Part shown: positions 63,759-64,000 of the stretch, one piece after another
Layout of the letters: every line of letters starts with the position of its first letter
How positions within the stretch are numbered: the stretch's first letter is position 1
NCBI RefSeq assembly: GCF_000980875.1
Contig: NZ_LAYO01000110.1
Coordinates: forward strand, 62,001 to 126,000
Origin: Leucobacter sp. Ag1
GTDB lineage: Bacteria > Actinomycetota > Actinomycetes > Actinomycetales > Microbacteriaceae
DNA: 64,000 nucleotides
Reading direction: 5' to 3'
The notes under the pieces: model-generated
What the model was told of the DNA's origin: nothing
What the model saw: only the letters and a program-made list of their open reading frames with translations
Database searches by the model: none
Position numbers and translations under genes: made by a program

Positions 63759-63831
63759 CTCCCCCGGCTGGGCTCGAACCAGCGACATCCTGATTAACAG
63801 TCAAGCGCTCTGCCAACTGAGCTACAGGGGA
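63759..63831 (-). tRNA. tRNA-Asn (GUU)
   Basis: Acceptor TCCCCTG/CGGGGGA, anticodon arm CTTGA-CTGTTAA-TCAGG with anticodon GTT, T-arm GCTGG-TTCGAGC-CCAGC, G discriminator. No encoded CCA. Confidence 0.95.
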
Positions 63832-63853
63832 TCATTGCCGAAGCAACCCCTCT

Positions 63854-63883
63854 AGCTTACCCAGCGTCTCGCGCGCAGTGCAA
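63854..63883 (-). promoter_or_regulatory. promoter of tRNA-Asn
   Basis: Minus strand TTGCAC (63883-63878) and TAAGCT (63859-63854), spacer 18 bp, 22 bp before the tRNA 5' end. A good match for a housekeeping promoter. Confidence 0.6.
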
Positions 63884-63922
63884 ATCCAGGCCATCTCCGC
63901 GTGCCGCCCGGGCGCGCCCGCG

Positions 63923-64000
63923 CTATTCGTCGGCGATCTCGTCGTAGGCGGTCGCCCGCAGCGCCTGCGCGAGCTGCTGCACGTAGACGTGATCGGCCTG
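63923..64000 (-). CDS. C-terminal end of an unidentified protein (partial)
   Basis: The last 25 codons of a reading frame entering from the right edge, reading QADHVYVQQLAQALRATAYD and ending EIADE with a TAG stop. GC3 usage is like neighbouring genes. Too short to identify. It would be the gene upstream of tRNA-Asn on the same strand. Confidence 0.5.
   Translation of the reverse strand, partial: QADHVYVQQLAQALRATAYDEIADE

Overview
The window is high-GC DNA with dense, tightly overlapping gene strings, many GTG and TTG starts, and actinobacterial markers (RbpA, WhiA, OpcA, two clpP genes, a translational-type T-box before ileS, DUF4383 and DUF4233 proteins). Gene order and protein style point to a member of the Actinomycetota, most likely family Microbacteriaceae (Leucobacter-like). 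This is inferred from content; no rRNA is present.

Layout. 1-3375: the Fe-S assembly operon sufB-sufD-Rieske ferredoxin-sufC (minus strand, sufC cut by the window edge). 3657-12365: heme A synthase ctaA and heme O synthase ctaB, which often lie close together, are separated here by about 6.8 kb of accessory genes: a YihY-like membrane protein, a lipocalin, a DinB-like protein, two small membrane proteins, and a three-gene phenolic-lipid type operon (type III polyketide synthase, methyltransferase, flavin monooxygenase). 12452-20684: pentose phosphate operon tkt-tal-pgi-zwf-opcA-pgl, almost every junction a start/stop overlap. 20734-24727: rbpA, secG and the lower glycolysis genes tpiA, pgk, gap. 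24882-35755: sodA, whiA, rapZ, uvrC, uvrA (with an SOS box), a VOC protein, an AraC regulator and uvrB. 35811-41036: a large SARP/BTAD-NTPase regulator convergent with a DrrAB-type exporter whose promoter carries SARP-like heptamer repeats. 41190-45668: a cell-wall group with a serine hydrolase lipoprotein, D-Ala-D-Ala ligase, alanine racemase and a MurG-type glycosyltransferase outside any division/cell-wall cluster. 45754-51690: ndk, DUF4233, folC and ileS with its T-box. 51765-58184: small regulators, hypothetical proteins, valS and a lipoprotein. 58206-62532: clpX, clpP2, clpP1, tig. 62599-63831: tRNA-Pro, tRNA-Gly, a gamma-carbonic-anhydrase-like protein and tRNA-Asn.

Most of the window is core chromosome. 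The best candidates for new biology are (1) the SARP gene with 11-bp-spaced heptamers placed 8 bp from a -10-like element of the adjacent drrAB operon, (2) the ddl/alr/murG/serine-hydrolase group, which looks like a dedicated peptidoglycan-precursor module, and (3) the polyketide operon with repeated palindromic operator-like sequences next to it. Several genes without a Shine-Dalgarno sequence have a TANNNT-like hexamer 6-8 nt before the start codon, a sign of leaderless transcription. No IS element, integrase, prophage or CRISPR array was seen.
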